Assembly: GCF_001486585.1 (NCBI RefSeq)
Contig: NZ_LN909046.1
Coordinates: 930,001-994,000 of the forward strand
DNA from: Paenibacillus senegalimassiliensis
GTDB taxonomy: Bacteria; Bacillota; Bacilli; Paenibacillales; Paenibacillaceae
Direction: 5' to 3'
DNA: 64,000 bases
Each line of letters opens with the position of its first letter. The first letter of the stretch is position 1. The position numbers and the translations under genes are program-made. A model generated the notes under the pieces. The model searched no databases and was not told the origin of the DNA. It worked only from the letters and a program-made list of their open reading frames with translations. Positions 9,144 through 17,941 of the stretch are shown one piece after another.

Positions 9144-10904
9144 ATGAGAAAAACAAGAATTATAATAATTGATTCAGGTATTTCACAAAATTCTAATGTA
9201 ATAGATGTTGTATCTGAATCTTATGTGTTAAATGAAGAAGAAGGTGTTTTCCATATTGCAAAAGAGAGCCCTAAAGACTACATAGGTCATGGTACGGCTG
9301 TAGCTAATATTATTTATTCAGAAAGTAGCAATGTTGATATTTTATCTTTTAGAATATGTGATTCAGCTATGGAAATTAACGAGAAGGGATTAGTATTTGT
9401 ACTAGCTTATATTGAACAGAACCTCAGGGCTGACATTATAAATATTAGCGCTGGAGTTACTCACTTGTCAGAGTTTGATATATTAAACAATATTTGTGAA
9501 AAAATTCACAAAAAAGGTTCGACAATTATTGCCGCATTTGATAATGACGGTGCAATTTCATATCCAGCAGCACTGCATAATGTGATAGGAGTAGATGTAA
9601 AGAAAGACTATGAGAGTAAAAATGATATTTACTACTCTGTCAACGGTATTGTTGACATCTTTGTACCTGATATTTACTATCGTACGATTTGGAAGGGAGA
9701 TCGAACGATAATAAAAGGAACGAGTTTTGCCGCCGCTAAAATAACAGGCATGTTATCAAATAAGAATATTAATTTTGATGAGTCTGTAGATAAAATTAAT
9801 ATTTTAAAAAGCATAGCTAATGTTGAGCTGAATATTAAATCAGGTGAAATGATTCAGCCTCCAAATTTTGAAATTCAAAAAGCCATAATTTTTCCAATAA
9901 ACAAAGAGAGCAAAGCTTTATTGAGATTCAAGGATATTCTTGAATTTGAAATTAATGGAGTGTATGACGAAAGATTATCAGGAAATGTAGGCAAAAAATT
10001 GTATGGAGAGGATATAAAATCATTTGATTCTATTGATTGGGAAGGAGATTTTGATACGGTAGTTTTATCTTGTACAACTGAGCTAGCTGCAATCACTAAG
10101 CGCAATTATAGTGAGGAAATCATTAATAAGGCAAAGCTTTATAGGAAAAATATTTATACATTTGAACAGTTAGAGAATGATTACAATAGAATGTACTATC
10201 CTAAAATATCCTCTTCATCAGTTCCACATGAAAATTTTTTGAAGCTCAGGAAGCCTATGATTCCATCAGTAGGGGTTTTTGGAACCAGCTCAAAGCAGGG
10301 GAAGTTTACACTTCAGTTAGAGATTGTCAAAAAATTGAGGGAAAAAGGGTATAAGACAGGCCATATTTCTACAGAACCTTCAGGATATTTGTTTGATGCT
10401 GATTTTGTATTTCACTTTGGTTACCATTCATATTTAAAGATTCAGCCGTGGGAAAGTATTTCCATACTCAATGAAATGGTATGGGAAACTCAACTGAAAG
10501 AGAAAGACATTTTAATTACAGGGTGTCAATCAGGAACCTTACATTATAATGATTCGCAGATCGAACATTTTGGGATATTTCAGTATGCATTTTTGCTAGG
10601 AATTATGCCAGATCTTTGTATATTATGTGTGAATCCGCATGATGATATAGATTATATTGAGAGAACTATTAATTTTATAAATTCTGTTGATAACGGGAAA
10701 GTTAAGGCTTTGACGATATTTCCAATGCGCGCAGTAGAAACTTTATCAGGAATAAAGTACAAGATTGAGGAATTAGAATCTAAGAAATTAAATGTATTGA
10801 AAGAAGTTTTTAGTACTAAGTTTAAAATTCCTGTTTTGGGATTAGGAATTGAAAATGATATGGACTTTCTAGTTGATCTAATTATAAATAACTTTTCAGA
10901 ATGA
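9144..10904 (+). CDS. S8 subtilisin-like protease fused to a DUF1611-like P-loop domain (RiPP cluster)
   Basis: A 586-residue fusion, first gene of the RiPP cluster. Residues 1-205 are a compact S8 peptidase with the full catalytic set: D10 (IIIDSGI), H49 (GHGTAVA), oxyanion N134 and S194 (GTSFAAAKITG). There is no signal peptide or propeptide, so it acts in the cytoplasm. Residues about 245-345 look like a small Rossmann-type domain, and 370-586 resemble DUF1611, with a Walker-A-like GTSSKQGKFT at 380-389. S8 peptidases and DUF1611-like proteins (TIGR04066 as I recall) occur in clostridial Clo7bot/CLI_3235 peptide maturation systems. The protease probably trims the precursor; the role of the P-loop half is unknown. 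Start preceded by TAGGAG. Strongly AT-rich. Confidence 0.8.
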   Translation: MRKTRIIIIDSGISQNSNVIDVVSESYVLNEEEGVFHIAKESPKDYIGHGTAVANIIYSESSNVDILSFRICDSAMEINEKGLVFVLAYIEQNLRADIINISAGVTHLSEFDILNNICEKIHKKGSTIIAAFDNDGAISYPAALHNVIGVDVKKDYESKNDIYYSVNGIVDIFVPDIYYRTIWKGDRTIIKGTSFAAAKITGMLSNKNINFDESVDKINILKSIANVELNIKSGEMIQPPNFEIQKAIIFPINKESKALLRFKDILEFEINGVYDERLSGNVGKKLYGEDIKSFDSIDWEGDFDTVVLSCTTELAAITKRNYSEEIINKAKLYRKNIYTFEQLENDYNRMYYPKISSSSVPHENFLKLRKPMIPSVGVFGTSSKQGKFTLQLEIVKKLREKGYKTGHISTEPSGYLFDADFVFHFGYHSYLKIQPWESISILNEMVWETQLKEKDILITGCQSGTLHYNDSQIEHFGIFQYAFLLGIMPDLCILCVNPHDDIDYIERTINFINSVDNGKVKALTIFPMRAVETLSGIKYKIEELESKKLNVLKEVFSTKFKIPVLGLGIENDMDFLVDLIINNFSE

Positions 10905-11167
10905 TAAATAAGGAGATGAGTGATTTGGAAATGGAGATGAAGAGTAGAATACGAATTAATTTAGAAGATAACGGTATAGAGATAAGTGATGATGGTAGTT
11001 TACTTAATGTTGATTCTATGAGTTTTATCTCATCTGTTGTATGTTTGGAACAGGAATTTTCCATTGAATTTCCAGATGAGTATCTCTCAATGGATTATAT
11101 GCTCAATATGGATAATATATATTACGTGATTGATAAGTTGGTAAACAATATCTTGGATTGTGAATAA
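10901..11167 (+). CDS. Acyl-carrier-related protein of a peptide maturation system
   Basis: An 88-residue acidic helical protein with the shape of an acyl carrier protein: the DSM motif at 38-40 gives Ser39 as the likely phosphopantetheine site, followed by helix II (FISSVVCLEQEFSIEFPDEYL). This matches what I recall of TIGR04069, the acyl-carrier-related protein of clostridial RiPP systems. The ATG overlaps the previous stop as ATGA but has no ribosome site of its own; an in-frame TTG at 10925 sits nine bases after AAGGAG and is a fair alternative start. Lying between the protease and the precursor, it probably carries an acyl or aminoacyl group used on the peptide; this is inference. Confidence 0.7.
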   Translation: MINKEMSDLEMEMKSRIRINLEDNGIEISDDGSLLNVDSMSFISSVVCLEQEFSIEFPDEYLSMDYMLNMDNIYYVIDKLVNNILDCE

Positions 11168-11212
11168 AAACTCAAAGTTTATGCGTTTTATATTTGAAAG
11201 GAGGTGAACTAT

Positions 11213-11302
11213 ATGAAAAAATTAGTGAAGAAAGTTTCAGAAAAGAAAACTTTGGTCTCCTTCTACTATTGTGAAAACACAGGTACTTGTAGTGGCAGAT
11301 AA
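11213..11302 (+). CDS. RiPP precursor peptide, 29 residues, two Cys, C-terminal Arg
   Basis: A very short gene with an excellent ribosome site (AAAGGAGGTG, ATG eight bases on). The N-terminal third is Lys-rich (MKKLVKK start), like the leader of CLI_3235/Clo7bot-type precursors; the C-terminal part SFYYCENTGTCSGR is the probable core with Cys20, Cys26 and a terminal Arg29, the only Arg in the peptide. It has aromatic and Thr/Ser/Asn residues suited to radical SAM crosslinking. It stands alone between the carrier-protein gene and a strong hairpin, with the PqqD-like and radical SAM genes downstream, the classic position for a RiPP precursor. Modification sites are inferred, not seen. Confidence 0.75.
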   Translation: MKKLVKKVSEKKTLVSFYYCENTGTCSGR

Positions 11303-11402
11303 TTTCTATTACCACATAATATCCAAAAGATGATGGAATAGATTGCCGATCGTAGCCAGAAAATTCGTGGGACCGTTTACAAGCAATGGGGTACAAGGAT
11401 AT

Positions 11403-11446
11403 ATTCCCTTTCCCCTCATAGGATGGGAAAGGGAATCATTTTGATT
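11403..11446 (+). terminator. Strong hairpin between precursor and maturation genes
   Basis: Perfect 12-bp stem ATTCCCTTTCCC (11403-11414) / GGGAAAGGGAAT (11425-11436), 10-base loop, then CATTTTGATT. It lies 100 bases after the precursor stop and 64 before the next ribosome site. Partial termination here would give more precursor than enzyme mRNA, a common RiPP arrangement. Confidence 0.75.
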
Positions 11447-11509
11447 ACCACTTTAACAATCCTTTTCAAATTTACCGTCAATGTCTTAAAAGGTTAGGAG
11501 GAAATATTC

Positions 11510-11806
11510 ATGTGTAATAGTATTTTTTATGCTGAAAATGTTTCATTTACTTTACTTGTGAATAATATGTTTGTGTTCGATGAAATAACAAATAATACCT
11601 ATCTTTTCAAAGGTTTATCAAGGGATTTTTGGTTAGAAGTTGAACGGGATAATGACTTTTTGAGTATCGTAAAAAAATTATCAATTAAATATGATGAAGA
11701 CCAAAAAATTATGCAACAACGTGTTTTGAGAATAAAAAATAATCTAGTTGAAAAAAAATTAATATCCTTGGGAGGATATTCATATGAATCAAGACATGAT
11801 TGTTGA
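11510..11806 (+). CDS. PqqD-like RiPP recognition element protein
   Basis: A 98-residue stand-alone protein. The pattern VNNMFVFDEITNNTYLF followed by three helices with regularly spaced Leu/Val (about residues 30-85) matches the small winged-helix PqqD fold that binds RiPP leaders. Ribosome site TTAGGAGG is strong. It overlaps the radical SAM gene by 23 bases, as expected for proteins that form a complex, and probably presents the Lys-rich leader of the 29-residue precursor to the radical SAM enzyme. Identification is by pattern and context. Confidence 0.7.
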   Translation: MCNSIFYAENVSFTLLVNNMFVFDEITNNTYLFKGLSRDFWLEVERDNDFLSIVKKLSIKYDEDQKIMQQRVLRIKNNLVEKKLISLGGYSYESRHDC

Positions 11807-12809
11807 TCATTTCTATAATATTGCGTATTTAAACAATGTACCTGTCAGTGTAGTTATTGAGCTTTCAACAAGATGCAATCTAAGATGTGAACACTGTTAT
11901 TTGCCTAATTACCACCAAAGTGGAATGAATACTGAAAAAATGAGAAGCTTGTTGACAGAACTTCGAGAACTAGGCGTAGTAAATGTCTCATTTACAGGAG
12001 GAGAGATTTTACTTCGTGAAGATCTTTTTGAATTGATTAAGATAGCGCGAAATCTTCATCTTAGAGTCTTCCTACTTAGCAACGGAACTTTGCTAAACCA
12101 AAATAAAGTTGAACGTTTGGCTAAACTTTACATATCAGAATTTTCTACAACTATGTTTTCTACTCAATGTGAAATTCATGATTCCATAACAACATCTAAG
12201 GGATCTTTAGATAGACTAAAACAAAATTTACAAATGTTAAAAGAAAACAATATAAGGGTTCAGATCAAAATGCCAATCATGGAGTTCAACTCTTTATGTG
12301 TTGACGAAGTCAGAGAATATTGTGAAGTAAATAATTTTAAATTTTTTGCCTCACCTATGATTTACTCTAAATTGGATGGTAATGAGTCACCAAAATGTTT
12401 AAGAGTCCATGACAATAAGTTAGGTACTGTTGTGAAGAAAATTGATGAAATGAACAATCGCAAAAATAAACTTATACACGAAACTGAAGTGCCTTGTGGA
12501 GCGTTATTTTATTCGTTTTCCATTGATAGCGAAGGAAATGTATTCCCTTGCAATGCATTCCCTTATAAAGTTGGAAGCGTATTTGAAAATACGATAAGTG
12601 ATATATGGAATCATTCAGAATCACTTAAGTATATAAAGAGCATTAAGAAAAGTGATTTGAAACATTGCCCAAGTTGTGAGTTTCAATCTGAATGTGAAAG
12701 ATGTCCAGGAATGGCGTTGCTAGATAAAGGAGATATTTTCGAATGTGACACTTTTGCAAGGTCTATCGCCAAGCTGAGGGTTAGAAATTATTGTTCAAAT
12801 GAGATGTGA
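11784..12809 (+). CDS. Radical SAM/SPASM peptide maturase
   Basis: A 341-residue iron-sulfur enzyme. The radical SAM cluster motif is C31-x3-C35-x2-C38 (STRCNLRCEHCYLP) with VSFTGGEILLRED as the GGE SAM-binding motif near residue 70. The C-terminal SPASM region holds seven Cys (VPCGALF, VFPCNAF, CPSCEFQSECERC, FECD), enough for auxiliary 4Fe-4S clusters. This architecture makes Cys-to-carbon thioether or C-C crosslinks in sactipeptides, ranthipeptides and related RiPPs. Good ribosome site GGGAGGATATTC before ATG; overlaps the PqqD-like gene. Likely substrate is the two-Cys precursor upstream; the bond made cannot be told. Confidence 0.88.
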   Translation: MNQDMIVDHFYNIAYLNNVPVSVVIELSTRCNLRCEHCYLPNYHQSGMNTEKMRSLLTELRELGVVNVSFTGGEILLREDLFELIKIARNLHLRVFLLSNGTLLNQNKVERLAKLYISEFSTTMFSTQCEIHDSITTSKGSLDRLKQNLQMLKENNIRVQIKMPIMEFNSLCVDEVREYCEVNNFKFFASPMIYSKLDGNESPKCLRVHDNKLGTVVKKIDEMNNRKNKLIHETEVPCGALFYSFSIDSEGNVFPCNAFPYKVGSVFENTISDIWNHSESLKYIKSIKKSDLKHCPSCEFQSECERCPGMALLDKGDIFECDTFARSIAKLRVRNYCSNEM

Positions 12810-12837
12810 TTATTCTAGGAATTGGTGAGGGGAACAT

Positions 12838-14652
12838 ATGTTAAGTGCCAGAAAATACGGTTGGTTAGATTTAATTAGGATTCCATTTAAAATTATTCCT
12901 GTTCACACTACAACTACAATTTTATATATGTTATTAGATGCTTTTATACCTGCTTATCAAACAATTGTTGTTGCTCTTTTTATTAATACAGCCACCGATA
13001 TTTTTAACGGAGCAGAACAACTCAGGGCTATTTATACACCAATCGCTTTAATCATGGCCTATATTATATTTACTCATCTATTACCAAATATCATGAAAAT
13101 TATTGATGTTTCTGGTAAAAACAAATTAAGTCTTGTTTTAAAAAAAGAAATCGTATTAAAACGCAATCGTTTGGAATATAAGCATATCGAAAATAATGAA
13201 ACTCAAGAGCTCATTAATCGGGTATGTGCTGATCCAATTGATAATTTTACGAATGGGTTTAACAATTTACTTAACTTTCTTAATCTCGTAATCGGAACGG
13301 TTTCACTTCTTATTATTGTGATGTCATCTAGCTTAGTGACAGGAGGGTTAATCTTACTTGTAACAATTCCTTTGTTTTATCTAGCTACTAAATTGGGTAA
13401 GCAAAATTATTTTATAAATAAGGAAGCACAAAAAATTAAAAGAAGATACGGCTATCTGGCTGAAATTTTAACACACCGAGAATATGCTGAAGAACGTAGC
13501 TTATTTGGATATACCCCGGCACTCAGTGATACATACAAAAATCTTTATGACGAGTCCTATAATATTGAGAAGAAAATGCAGGTCAGAACCTTTATTAATT
13601 TGAAAAGTGGGTCTATGGTTGCGCTTGTCATTGGAATTGTAGTTGTGGCCATGTTATTGCCTTCTTTACGCACGGGGAGTCTCACTGTGGGACTATACAT
13701 AGCGCTTGTTACGGCAATACTTAATCTTGTTCAGCGCATGTCATGGCAATTGTCAGATACGATGCGACAACATGCTCATGTACAGGAGTATTTAAAAGAT
13801 TTTTCTTGTTTCATGCGACTGAGTGAAAAAGAAGGGGCGAGTGATTTACCAATTAAACTGGCAGATGACTTTCATTTCAGTTCGTTAGAATTTAAGGGTG
13901 TTAGTTTTAAATACCCAGGTACAGATAAGCTAGTCTTAAACAATTGCTCTTTTAAAATGTCAGGTGAAAAAAAATATGCTTTAGTTGGAGCAAACGGAGC
14001 GGGCAAAACAACAATCGTTAAGTTATTGGTGGGAATGTATGAAGATTACACAGGAGATATTTTCATAAACAATAAAAATTTGAAGAGATATGCTTTTTCT
14101 GAACTTAAAGCAATGATTGCAGTTGTTTACCAGAATTATGCACAATATGCTTTAACTTTTAAAGCAAATATTCAGTTGGGAAATGTATTAGATATGGATA
14201 ATGAGAAACTGCAGCAGGTGATTCGGCAAATGAAACTGGAAAATGTGGTTAATGAGTTGGAGGATGGCGTTGAGACACAGTTAGGGAAAATTAAAGCAAA
14301 TAGTAAAGATCTATCTGGGGGGCAATGGCAAAAATTGGCGATAGCTCGTTTAGTGTATGCGGATGCACCAATCAATATTTTGGACGAACCTACAGCTGCA
14401 TTAGACCCTTTGGAAGAAAGTCGCTTGTATGAAATGTTTGGAGCAATTAATACAGGGAAATTCAACATTTATATCACACACAGAATGGGTGCGGCTAAAA
14501 TATCTGATGAAATTCTGGTAGTTAGTGAAGGACAGATTGTCGAACAAGGCTCTCATCAGAATTTAATGCAACATAAAGACGGAATTTATAAGAGTATGTT
14601 TTCAAGCCAAAAGTCTTGGTATGAAATGGGGCGTAATATTCACTATGAATAA
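12838..14652 (+). CDS. ABC exporter, fused membrane and ATPase domains (first of pair)
   Basis: A 604-residue half-exporter: about six membrane helices in residues 20-320, then an ATPase domain with Walker A GANGAGKTT, signature LSGGQWQKLAIAR and Walker B INILDEPTAALD. The SGGQW signature is typical of exporters next to lantibiotic and other RiPP clusters. There is no N-terminal C39 peptidase domain, so leader removal must come from elsewhere, perhaps the S8 domain. Ribosome site GTGAGGGG precedes the ATG, 28 bases after the maturase. Overlaps the second exporter gene by eight bases, so the two probably form a heterodimer that exports the finished peptide or confers immunity. Confidence 0.85.
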   Translation: MLSARKYGWLDLIRIPFKIIPVHTTTTILYMLLDAFIPAYQTIVVALFINTATDIFNGAEQLRAIYTPIALIMAYIIFTHLLPNIMKIIDVSGKNKLSLVLKKEIVLKRNRLEYKHIENNETQELINRVCADPIDNFTNGFNNLLNFLNLVIGTVSLLIIVMSSSLVTGGLILLVTIPLFYLATKLGKQNYFINKEAQKIKRRYGYLAEILTHREYAEERSLFGYTPALSDTYKNLYDESYNIEKKMQVRTFINLKSGSMVALVIGIVVVAMLLPSLRTGSLTVGLYIALVTAILNLVQRMSWQLSDTMRQHAHVQEYLKDFSCFMRLSEKEGASDLPIKLADDFHFSSLEFKGVSFKYPGTDKLVLNNCSFKMSGEKKYALVGANGAGKTTIVKLLVGMYEDYTGDIFINNKNLKRYAFSELKAMIAVVYQNYAQYALTFKANIQLGNVLDMDNEKLQQVIRQMKLENVVNELEDGVETQLGKIKANSKDLSGGQWQKLAIARLVYADAPINILDEPTAALDPLEESRLYEMFGAINTGKFNIYITHRMGAAKISDEILVVSEGQIVEQGSHQNLMQHKDGIYKSMFSSQKSWYEMGRNIHYE

Positions 14653-16444
14653 AGCTCATCATGCAACAGAAATAGAAACAATGAATAGTAGAAATTTTTT
14701 TGCTAACGGATACCTGAGCTTAAGGCTTCTATTTAAAGAAGACTCTAGGATGTCTTTGATTTATATCGGTATTTCTTTTTTTCAAGCGATTTCTTGGGTA
14801 CTACAAGTTTTGGTGCTGCAATGGTTTTTCGATAAACTCTCAGCATTCTCTATGAATGAAATTAATTTTTCACAAATTTTACTTACCTTATCTGGCTTGG
14901 CCTTAATTTATATTCTATATCATGTTATGGATGGTTTAGGAAACTGCTATGAAGAAATTTTTGGATTAAGTGTTGCAAAACATCTAAACCAGCTAACGTT
15001 TAAGCGAATTGGAAAATTGAAAGCAGCAGAATTCGAAGATACAAAAAGGTTGGAGTTTATCAATAAATCTATAAATGGGAGCGCCAAAATGATTTGGGTC
15101 GCTTCGACCTTACTGGATATTATTTTTTATTATACTTCTTATTTTGTATTTATGAGTTGGTATCTATTTACACTAAAACCCATTTTAGCAGTCAGCATTG
15201 TTGCAGTATTTGTACCTTGTATTCTAACTCAATTAGTACGTGTATCGGCTTTTAAAAATTTGGAAGATGAGTCAGCACCGCTTCGACGTGAGTACGAATA
15301 TTATGAAAAATGTTTGACAAACAAAGATAGCCTTAAAGAAACACGTTTGCTGGGGGTCACTTCATTTTTTAGTCAGCTATATTATTCGTCTTTAGAACGG
15401 TTGAATTCTCTTGTGTTTAGAGTTGAACTTAAGAAAAGTTTAATCAATTTTACGTTAAGTATAGGTACTGTAATTGGCTACGGTGTTATCCTTTATATGC
15501 TCTTTACTTCGGTTATGAACCGTGAGATTACAATAGGAGCTTTTGCGGCGGTTTTAGCTTCGATAGCAAATTTATACCGATTTATGAATAAACTTATCTC
15601 GGAAAGGATCGCATGGGCAACAGAAAACATCGGCTCTACAGAGAACTTCTTGGATTTTATCTCGGAACCTATCTCAAACCAATCGGTCTTGCCTAGACCT
15701 CAACATTCAGATATTAAATTAAAGGATGTTCGCTTTAAATATCCAATGACAGATAGATGGGCAGTTCAAGGGATTAATTTAACCATTACGGATAAGCAAA
15801 CATTGGCCATTGTTGGTGAAAATGGCAGCGGCAAAACCACCTTATGCAGAGTCATTATGGGGCTATATCATCCCTCTGAAGGTGAAGTTACTTACGGGGA
15901 TGTTCGAGCCGATAGGGTGAGCCATGATAATATGTCAGTAGTTTTCCAAAATTACTGTCGTTATGCAATGTCTTTAAGTGAAAATATACGTATAAGTCAA
16001 ATTGATGAGCAGGTAGTGTATGGAAAGGTAGAATCAGCCTGCAAAGATGCTGGTATCCATTTAGGACATGAACTTTTCTTGAAAGAAGGTATACATACAA
16101 AATTAGGTAGGGAATTTGGAGGAGTTGATTTATCTGGTGGCCAATGGCAGCGAATTGCAATTGCTAGAGGACTATATAGAACCAGTGAGTTTATTGTTCT
16201 AGATGAACCTACCGCTGCTATCGATCCACTGGAAGAGACTCGATTGTACAATGACTTTGCAAAAATTTGTGAAAATAAAACTGCAATTATTGTCTCCCAT
16301 CGCTTAGGATCGGTTAAACTGGCTGACAGAATTATCGTTATGAAAGCAGGAAGGATTGTACAAGATGGAACACATGAACAGTTGATGGCTCAAGAGGGCG
16401 AGTATAGAACAATGTATTCAGCACAAGAAAAATGGTACTCGTAA
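14645..16444 (+). CDS. ABC exporter, fused membrane and ATPase domains (second of pair)
   Basis: A 599-residue partner of the preceding exporter, with the same architecture: membrane domain to about residue 330, Walker A GENGSGKTT, signature LSGGQWQRIAIAR, Walker B FIVLDEPTAAID. ATG at 14645 is preferred over one at 14621, because GGGG precedes it and the longer form would overlap the upstream gene by 32 bases without a ribosome site. No peptidase domain. Followed by a terminator at 16491. Confidence 0.85.
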   Translation: MNKAHHATEIETMNSRNFFANGYLSLRLLFKEDSRMSLIYIGISFFQAISWVLQVLVLQWFFDKLSAFSMNEINFSQILLTLSGLALIYILYHVMDGLGNCYEEIFGLSVAKHLNQLTFKRIGKLKAAEFEDTKRLEFINKSINGSAKMIWVASTLLDIIFYYTSYFVFMSWYLFTLKPILAVSIVAVFVPCILTQLVRVSAFKNLEDESAPLRREYEYYEKCLTNKDSLKETRLLGVTSFFSQLYYSSLERLNSLVFRVELKKSLINFTLSIGTVIGYGVILYMLFTSVMNREITIGAFAAVLASIANLYRFMNKLISERIAWATENIGSTENFLDFISEPISNQSVLPRPQHSDIKLKDVRFKYPMTDRWAVQGINLTITDKQTLAIVGENGSGKTTLCRVIMGLYHPSEGEVTYGDVRADRVSHDNMSVVFQNYCRYAMSLSENIRISQIDEQVVYGKVESACKDAGIHLGHELFLKEGIHTKLGREFGGVDLSGGQWQRIAIARGLYRTSEFIVLDEPTAAIDPLEETRLYNDFAKICENKTAIIVSHRLGSVKLADRIIVMKAGRIVQDGTHEQLMAQEGEYRTMYSAQEKWYS

Positions 16445-16490
16445 AATAGTCTAGACAATGCTTTAGTTAAAATATCTTTTAATTAATTTG

Positions 16491-16529
16491 AAAGCAGCTT
16501 GAAAATCAAGATAGCTGCTTTTTATTTTT
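16491..16529 (+). terminator. Terminator after the exporter pair
   Basis: AAAGCAGCT (16491-16499) / AGCTGCTTT (16513-16521) and a T-rich tail (TTTTTATTTTT). It splits the cluster transcriptionally from the two genes downstream, which need readthrough or their own promoter. Confidence 0.75.
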
Positions 16530-16578
16530 CCCGAATTTAAAATTATTCGATCGTAGATTTTGAACGGGAGGTAAACTA

Positions 16579-17913
16579 ATGGCTTATCTATATAAAATCG
16601 ATAATCATGATGAAGCCTATAGAATATGGTCGGATAACAAAATTAAAGAAGCTACACTATTACATATAGATACTCACAGAGATTTTGTTGATGATGAATA
16701 TAGTTATATATCAATTGGAAACTTTTTAAATCATGCTTGGGATAATGAAATAGTTAATGATATTATATGGATTATTCCAGATCCATCCTTTTCTAATGAA
16801 AAAATAATGAAGAGGGCTATACGCGGATTAAAAAAATTTACTCTCATAGAGCATGATTACAATATGATTCGCTTTCATAGGGACGAAAATAGCAAAAATC
16901 AACTTGTAATAACTTCTCTACCCAGAGTGGAATCGGCTATGGATAATAAAATAACGAATGAAAATATACTTATTGATATTGATGTTGATTATTTTGTGAA
17001 CCCTTATATAGATCTTGTTTATTCAAATTGCTATAAGAATTCTTTTTGGTTAAAGTGTGAGGAATTTATAAAATCTATACAAAACTATATTGAAAAATGT
17101 AGAGTTATCACCGTATCTAGGAGTATTTGGGGAGGGTATACCCCGTTGCTCTATTCATTTATTTGTGAACAGTTATGTAGTGCATTGATGAGTCAGAAGT
17201 TGAAAAATAGTGGTTATTCATGTCTTGAAGCAGGTATAAATTGTCTTAAAACCAATGATGCGAAACAAGCTGCTATACTATTTAACAATTCGCTTGATTA
17301 TCCTGAATGTTATTTAAGTGGACTTATCGGACTCATGTACAGCAGTATTTATAACGACGTTTCTATTTCTGAAAAATGTTACGATGAATTACTTTCGTCT
17401 TATGCAGAATATGAACCTTATTTTTTTCCTGCTCACTCATTAATAAATAATAACCACGCTGCGTTAGCTGAAAAATTAATAGATAACTGGTTTAAAGTCT
17501 GTTCACATTCCGAACAGGCCAACTTGTACAAGCTTAAAGTTTTCAAATTGCAAAAATATAAATTTGATAATAATTATTATAGTTATCTTGAAAGAGTAAG
17601 CGATGAGAAAACGTTTTTCGAAAAAAGTTATGTAATGGTTGATATCTTTTTAGAAAGTGGAAATTACGAAGAAGCCATTAATTCTTGTGAAAAAGTTCTG
17701 AATTACTTGAAAACAAGTAAATCACCTTTATGGATTGGGCAAATCAGTTCTTTCGAAAATCATAAAAATCATGGGCAAATTGTTGCTGTTCTATTTGGAA
17801 AAATAGCTTTGGCGAATTTCAAAATGGGAAAACTGAACAATGCCCGAAAGTACGCTAAGATATGCAAGAAAATTGGTTATCTTAATGAAAGAGTTTTGAA
17901 AATACTAGATTAA
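16579..17913 (+). CDS. UPF0489 (peptide arginase-like) protein with TPR-like C-terminus
   Basis: A 444-residue protein. The N-terminal 190 residues match the UPF0489 family: HIDTHRD at 29-35 and DIDVDYF at 133-139 are the expected metal-binding motifs of an arginase-like fold. Members of this family in RiPP clusters, such as OspR of landornamide, convert peptidyl Arg to ornithine. Residues about 200-444 are helical with TPR-like repeats (for example residues near ESGNYEEAINSCEKVLNYL), probably a substrate-holding scaffold. It lies in a RiPP cluster whose precursor has one Arg, at its C-terminus, which supports the role. Ribosome site ACGGGAGG precedes the ATG. Function is inferred from family and context; AT-rich like the rest of the island. 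Confidence 0.65.
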   Translation: MAYLYKIDNHDEAYRIWSDNKIKEATLLHIDTHRDFVDDEYSYISIGNFLNHAWDNEIVNDIIWIIPDPSFSNEKIMKRAIRGLKKFTLIEHDYNMIRFHRDENSKNQLVITSLPRVESAMDNKITNENILIDIDVDYFVNPYIDLVYSNCYKNSFWLKCEEFIKSIQNYIEKCRVITVSRSIWGGYTPLLYSFICEQLCSALMSQKLKNSGYSCLEAGINCLKTNDAKQAAILFNNSLDYPECYLSGLIGLMYSSIYNDVSISEKCYDELLSSYAEYEPYFFPAHSLINNNHAALAEKLIDNWFKVCSHSEQANLYKLKVFKLQKYKFDNNYYSYLERVSDEKTFFEKSYVMVDIFLESGNYEEAINSCEKVLNYLKTSKSPLWIGQISSFENHKNHGQIVAVLFGKIALANFKMGKLNNARKYAKICKKIGYLNERVLKILD

Positions 17914-17941
17914 ATTGAAGCCTTAGAAAGGTGGAATATAG

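Noticed and set aside
11303..11402. Possible second precursor or structured RNA after the precursor gene
   Set aside because: No ATG with a ribosome site; short open frames here have no leader or Cys pattern.
12838..16444. Exporters with built-in C39 leader peptidase
   Set aside because: Both proteins start directly with membrane helices; no Cys-protease domain is present.
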